Assembly (NCBI RefSeq): GCF_019599545.1
Contig: NZ_JAIEZV010000006.1
Span: 37,730-101,729, forward strand
Reading direction: 5' to 3'
Length of the DNA: 64,000 nt
From: Halobacillus sp. Nhm2S1
Lineage (GTDB): Bacteria > Bacillota > Bacilli > Bacillales > Halobacillaceae
In this document: positions 61,058-64,000 of the stretch, piece after piece
How the letters are laid out: each line of letters opens with the position of its first letter
Position numbering within the stretch: position 1 is the first letter of the stretch
Translations under genes and position numbers: made by a program
The notes under the pieces: model-generated
Databases searched by the model: none
The model's input: only the letters and a program-made list of their open reading frames with translations
Told to the model about the DNA's origin: nothing

Positions 61058-61621
61058 TCACACATGTCGAAGCCTCTTACGTAAAGCCTCTCTACCTCGA
61101 TGGACTCTCGTCTTAACAGTCCCTACTGGAATATCCAATACCTCCGCAATCTCTTGAAGAGCAAGCTCATCTAAATAACGAAGCACGATGACGCTCCTAT
61201 ATTTAGGAGGAAGTGCCAATATCTCTTTGTGAATGTACGACTGTAATTCAAGGCTTTCCACTTCTTCTTCAGGTAAAGCTTGGTCGGCAGCTAATTGCGA
61301 ATACATGTCTAACCCTTCGGTCCCCTTCACTTCTGCATCCAGATGGTAGTCCGGCTTTTTTTTACGGATCCGGTCAATCGACAGATTCGTGGCTATCCTA
61401 TACAACCAAGTGGAGAACTTCCTTTTCTCATCAAACGTATGGAGATTTGTGTAGGCTCTTATAAAGGCTTCCTGGGCCAGGTCTTCAGCTTCATACGAGT
61501 TCCCAACCATTCGCAGACAAATATGAAAAACTTTATTCTGATAAAAAGAAACGATGTCTTCGAAAGCGGATTGATTACCCTTTTTCACTTCTTTTATTTT
61601 TTGCTTAATCATGGTTTCCAT
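61058..61621 (-). CDS. sigW: ECF sigma factor SigW
   Basis: A 187-residue ECF factor: region 2 with 'FHICLRMVGNSYEAEDLAQEAFIRAY' and 'KFSTWLYRIATNLSIDRIRK', region 4 with 'LPPKYRSVIVLRYLDELALQEIAEVLDIPVGTVKTRVHRGRE' in two parts. Identity rests on sequence, on RsiW downstream and on its own SigW promoter upstream. It controls resistance to cell-envelope stress and antimicrobial peptides. Confidence 0.96.
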   Translation of the reverse strand: METMIKQKIKEVKKGNQSAFEDIVSFYQNKVFHICLRMVGNSYEAEDLAQEAFIRAYTNLHTFDEKRKFSTWLYRIATNLSIDRIRKKKPDYHLDAEVKGTEGLDMYSQLAADQALPEEEVESLELQSYIHKEILALPPKYRSVIVLRYLDELALQEIAEVLDIPVGTVKTRVHRGREALRKRLRHV

Positions 61622-61659
61622 CTTCTAATACCTCCGCTATACGTGCGGTCGTTAACCTT

Positions 61660-61686
61660 TACGGATGACCTCGCCACAAAGTTTCA
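61660..61686 (-). promoter_or_regulatory. SigW autoregulatory promoter
   Basis: Minus strand TGAAAC (61681-61686) and CGTA (61660-61663) with 17 bases between, matching the SigW pattern TGAAAC-N16/17-CGTA. It lies about 40 bases upstream of the sigW start. Confidence 0.9.
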
Positions 61687-61782
61687 TAAATTTAATATTT
61701 TTTTAGCTAATATAAGTTTAACTTTTTTTAGTATCGGTTATAAAGCTGTAAATGTAAAAAATTTCTTAGGAGGAAATTTAAT

Positions 61783-61977
61783 ATGAAGCGAGTGACCGCT
61801 TTGAAGAAAGAAATCGAAGCTTGTCGTGTGGAAATGATTCGTTTAGCCAGCCTCCATAAGTTGAGCTCGCCGGAAGTTGTACGCATGAGTGTGAAATTAG
61901 ACCACCTGTTAAATGAATATGATGAAATAACCCATAAAAAACAGCAACCCACCTTGCAAAAAGCGGGTTACTGCTAA
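61783..61977 (+). CDS. Spo0E-family aspartyl-phosphate phosphatase
   Basis: A 64-residue helical protein. The Spo0E signature is present: 'RMSVKLDHLLNEYDE' gives SxxLDxLLNxY. Such proteins dephosphorylate Spo0A~P and delay sporulation. Start ATG is behind TAGGAGGAAAT. It is divergent from sigW, with only about 160 bases between the two starts. Confidence 0.88.
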   Translation: MKRVTALKKEIEACRVEMIRLASLHKLSSPEVVRMSVKLDHLLNEYDEITHKKQQPTLQKAGYC

Positions 61978-61988
61978 GAATCGTTCAT

Positions 61989-62891
61989 TTATTTCAAGCT
62001 TTCACCAAATAGAGACCCCATTAAACCTACCGCTACGCTAGCGGTTTTATTTTTTTCATCGAGAATCGGGTTTACTTCTACGAATTCCGCTGATGTGATC
62101 ATCCCTGACTGATGTAGCATTTCCATCGCTAGATGGCTCTCACGATAGCTTAGGCCACCCATGACAGGTGTTCCTACGCCAGGAGCTTCATTAGGATCCA
62201 GTCCATCAAGGTCTAAGCTTAAATGAACCCCATCCGTACGATCTTTCAAATAATCGACTGTCTCTTCCATCACTTGCGTCATTCCCATACGATCAACTTC
62301 GTGCATCGTATAGACTTTGATGCCCTTCTCTTCAATAAGCACTCTTTCTCCTTCATCAAGAGAACGAGCTCCAATGATCACAATATTTTCTGGTTTAATC
62401 TTCGGTTCATAATCATGGATACTTGTCAGTTTTTCATGGCCGATCCCTAAGCTTACAGCAAGCGGCATACCATGAATATTACCCGAAGGCGAACTGTCTC
62501 CTGTGTTCAAGTCACCGTGAGCATCATACCAGATGACCCCAAGGTTTTCATAATGTTTAGCAACCCCTGCGAGCGTCCCCATAGCAATACTATGATCTCC
62601 CCCAAGTACGAGTGGAAAACGTTTATTTTCAACGACTTCATCCACCGCTTTTGCAAGACGGCGACTTCCTTCAGCAATTTCATTCAAGTTACGTAAATTA
62701 TCCTGTTTCTCATCTGTATTTTGTTTTGGGCGAGGAATCTCAATGTCCCCTAGATCTTCAATGTTATACTTCAATTGCTCTAGACGTTCAACCATACCCG
62801 CATAACGAATAGCACTTGGTCCCATATCCACGCCTCGACGCATTTGTCCAAGGTCCATAGGTACACCGATAACTGAAAGCTGTTTATTCAT
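61989..62891 (-). CDS. rocF: Arginase
   Basis: A 300-residue ureohydrolase. Mn2+ ligands appear in GGDHS, 'YDAHGDLNT' (His, two Asp) and 'LDLDGLDP'. It hydrolyses arginine to ornithine and urea. Start ATG is behind AAGGAGGAAC. No rocDE is adjacent, but the position between the sigW region and the tRNA cluster is as in other Bacillaceae. The ornithine produced could matter if the peptidoglycan of this organism uses it. Confidence 0.96.
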   Translation of the reverse strand: MNKQLSVIGVPMDLGQMRRGVDMGPSAIRYAGMVERLEQLKYNIEDLGDIEIPRPKQNTDEKQDNLRNLNEIAEGSRRLAKAVDEVVENKRFPLVLGGDHSIAMGTLAGVAKHYENLGVIWYDAHGDLNTGDSSPSGNIHGMPLAVSLGIGHEKLTSIHDYEPKIKPENIVIIGARSLDEGERVLIEEKGIKVYTMHEVDRMGMTQVMEETVDYLKDRTDGVHLSLDLDGLDPNEAPGVGTPVMGGLSYRESHLAMEMLHQSGMITSAEFVEVNPILDEKNKTASVAVGLMGSLFGESLK

Positions 62892-62899
62892 TAAAGTTC

Positions 62900-63186
62900 C
62901 TCCTTTTTTCTCTACTATAATTGTATCCGTTTTTCCCGTTATGACTCAACTGGACATCTTTATGTATATATATACGATAAATAGTATGAAAACGTATGTA
63001 ATCATGCATGTTTACAAGGTTTGAAACCTTTTTCCATATTGTAGGGGAAGTGAAACACACATAGTAAGCAACGTCACAGATTTTTCAACCCTCAGGATAG
63101 ATGAAGGTTCGATCCTTATGGGTATATAGCGGGAACTAGAAGAAATCTATAAATGTAACAACACTAAAGCCATTAGAAAAGAACAT
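62900..63186. other. Intergenic region between rocF and the tRNA cluster
   Basis: About 290 AT-rich bases. It holds the rocF upstream region on the minus strand (TATAGT near 62915) and no further frame or RNA structure that I can support. Confidence 0.5.
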
Positions 63187-63222
63187 AAAAAAACCTGACA
63201 TCAAACGTTGATGTCAGGTTTA
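63187..63222 (-). terminator. Intrinsic terminator of the tRNA operon
   Basis: AAACCTGACATCAA/TTGATGTCAGGTTT perfect 14-bp stem with a 2-base loop; TTTTTTT-like run on the minus strand. Confidence 0.92.
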
Positions 63223-63227
63223 AAGAG

Positions 63228-63300
63228 TGGAGCCTAGCGGGATCGAACCGCTGACCTCCTGCGTGCAAAGCAGGCGCTCTCCCAGCTGAGCTAAGGCCCC
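63228..63300 (-). tRNA. tRNA-Ala (anticodon TGC)
   Basis: Starts GGGGCCTTAGCTCAG, anticodon loop TTTGCAC, T-arm GGTTCGATC. 73 bases; 3' CCA is not encoded. Confidence 0.95.
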
Positions 63301-63303
63301 GTA

Positions 63304-63378
63304 TGGAGCGGGAGACGGGATTCGAACCCGCGACCCCCACCTTGGCAAGGTGGTGTTCTACCACTGAACTACTCCCGC
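63304..63378 (-). tRNA. tRNA-Gly (anticodon GCC)
   Basis: Starts GCGGGAGTAGTTCAG, anticodon loop TTGCCAA, T-arm GGTTCGAATC, encoded CCA end. Confidence 0.95.
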
Positions 63379-63394
63379 ATATAAAATTGAAAGA

Positions 63395-63467
63395 TGAGCC
63401 ATGAAGGATTCGAACCTTCGACCCTCTGATTAAAAGTCAGATGCTCTACCAGCTGAGCTAATGGCTC
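63395..63467 (-). tRNA. tRNA-Lys (anticodon TTT)
   Basis: Starts GAGCCATTAGCTCAG, anticodon loop CTTTTAA, T-arm GGTTCGAATC. 73 bases; CCA not encoded. Confidence 0.95.
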
Positions 63468-63506
63468 GTATTGTCATAACATCTAGTATAACATCTTTAA
63501 AAGAAA

Positions 63507-63581
63507 TGGCTGGGCCAGCTGGATTCGAACCAGCGCATGACGGTACCAAAAACCGTTGCCTTACCGCTTGGCTATGGCCCA
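63507..63581 (-). tRNA. tRNA-Gln (anticodon TTG)
   Basis: Starts TGGGCCATAGCCAAG, anticodon loop TTTTGGT, T-arm GGTTCGAATC, encoded CCA end. Confidence 0.95.
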
Positions 63582-63690
63582 ACAGTTACAAAAATAGTAT
63601 ATACCATCTAAAGATCATTATACAAGGAATGTTTATTTTCATAAAAAATAGCTGATCATGGATGTCAGCCGTTATCGTCAAATAAATAAA

Positions 63691-63776
63691 TGGTGGAGGG
63701 AGTAGGACTCGAACCTACGAACCCGATGGGAGCGGATTTACAGTCCGCCGCGTTTGGCCAACTTCGCTATCCCTCC
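63691..63776 (-). tRNA. tRNA-Tyr (anticodon GTA)
   Basis: 86 bases with a long variable arm. Starts GGAGGGATAGCGAAG, anticodon loop CTGTAAA, encoded CCA end. Confidence 0.95.
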
Positions 63777-63792
63777 ACTTTGACTAAATAAG

Positions 63793-63868
63793 TGGTGCCG
63801 GCCAGAGGACTTGAACCCCCAACCTACTGATTACAAATCAGTTGCTCTGCCAGTTGAGCTAGGCCGGC
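63793..63868 (-). tRNA. tRNA-Thr (anticodon TGT)
   Basis: Starts GCCGGCCTAGCTCAA, anticodon loop TTTGTAA, T-arm GGTTCAAGTC, encoded CCA end. Confidence 0.95.
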
Positions 63869-63880
63869 TTATGAATTTAA

Positions 63881-63956
63881 TGGTGGAGGATGCAGGGTTC
63901 GAACCTGCGACCCCTTGCTTGTAAGGCAAGTGCTCTCCCAGCTGAGCTAATCCTCC
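63881..63956 (-). tRNA. tRNA-Val (anticodon TAC)
   Basis: Starts GGAGGATTAGCTCAG, anticodon loop CTTACAA, T-arm GGTTCGAACC, encoded CCA end. Confidence 0.95.
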
Positions 63957-63962
63957 GATAAG

Positions 63963-64000
63963 TGGTGACCCGTACGGGATTCGAACCCGTGTTACCGCCG
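63963..64000 (-). tRNA. tRNA-Glu, 3' half only
   Basis: The window ends inside this gene. The visible 3' part (CGGCGGTAACACGGGTTCG to GGTCACCA) matches Bacillus tRNA-Glu. The anticodon is outside the window, so the identity rests on the T-arm, the acceptor stem and the cluster order. Confidence 0.75.

Noticed and set aside
1..64000. CRISPR array, prophage or intact insertion sequence
   Set aside because: No regular spaced repeats, phage structural genes or transposase frames were seen; only short inverted-repeat elements are present.

Overview
The window looks like chromosomal DNA of a low- to mid-GC, endospore-forming Firmicute of the Bacillaceae. The supporting signs are strong AGGAGG-type Shine-Dalgarno sites, a glmS ribozyme, the cdaA-cdaR-glmM and sigW-rsiW blocks, a Spo0E-type phosphatase, rocF, and a tRNA cluster in the order Glu-Val-Thr-Tyr-Gln-Lys-Gly-Ala. 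Several points suggest a halotolerant genus such as Halobacillus: a GbsR-type choline regulator, a Na+/solute transporter remnant, and a Mur ligase that lacks the meso-diaminopimelate motif. The genus is inference only.

Layout. 1-1400: iron-siderophore uptake genes diverging from a perfect Fur box. 1461-2955: PadR regulator plus ChrA chromate transporter. 3085-7519: a GAF-GAF-PAS-GGDEF-EAL c-di-GMP protein followed after 4 nt by a thiamine-diphosphate enzyme. 7613-9774: small lipoproteins, a VOC protein and a TauE/SafE exporter. 9871-13649: GntR-ABC ATPase-permease operon followed by an ECF sigma factor. 13862-25213: single housekeeping and stress genes (flavin reductase, AGCS symporter, LysM/SleB hydrolase, OsmC, CDP-alcohol transferase, Crp-like regulator, UvsE, aldo-keto reductase, SAM hydrolase, YuzB, RibF-like protein, HD hydrolase). 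25252-29430: unusual MurE-like ligase, then a CzrA-type sensor and CadA-type P-type ATPase.

29634-40655: DJ-1/PfpI protein, epimerase-like VOC protein, FAD oxidase, repeat elements with terminal inverted repeats, a very small beta-carbonic-anhydrase-like protein, a large unknown membrane protein, an MBL-fold protein, an Sm-like tyrosine-rich protein, and cydDC behind a Rex-type operator. 40720-41878 is a gene-poor gap. 41879-44127: GbsR-like regulator and a disrupted Na+/solute (choline-type) transporter. 44202-48158: a tightly coupled five-gene ArsR-MFS-Nudix-nucleotidyltransferase-kinase operon. 48370-51532: arsR-arsB-arsC-trxB arsenic operon. 51640-54560: Csp-like copper protein, parvovirus-type phospholipase A2 protein, a SEDS protein and an exported unknown protein. 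54679-62891: glmS with its ribozyme, glmM, cdaR, cdaA, rsiW, sigW, spo0E-like gene and rocF. 63228-64000: eight tRNA genes, the last one cut by the window end.

Most units end in clear intrinsic terminators, many of them bidirectional between convergent genes. A dispersed palindrome of about 39 bp, with the core ACCAGGTCAT, occurs in four intergenic places. I saw no CRISPR array, rRNA gene, intact insertion sequence or prophage.
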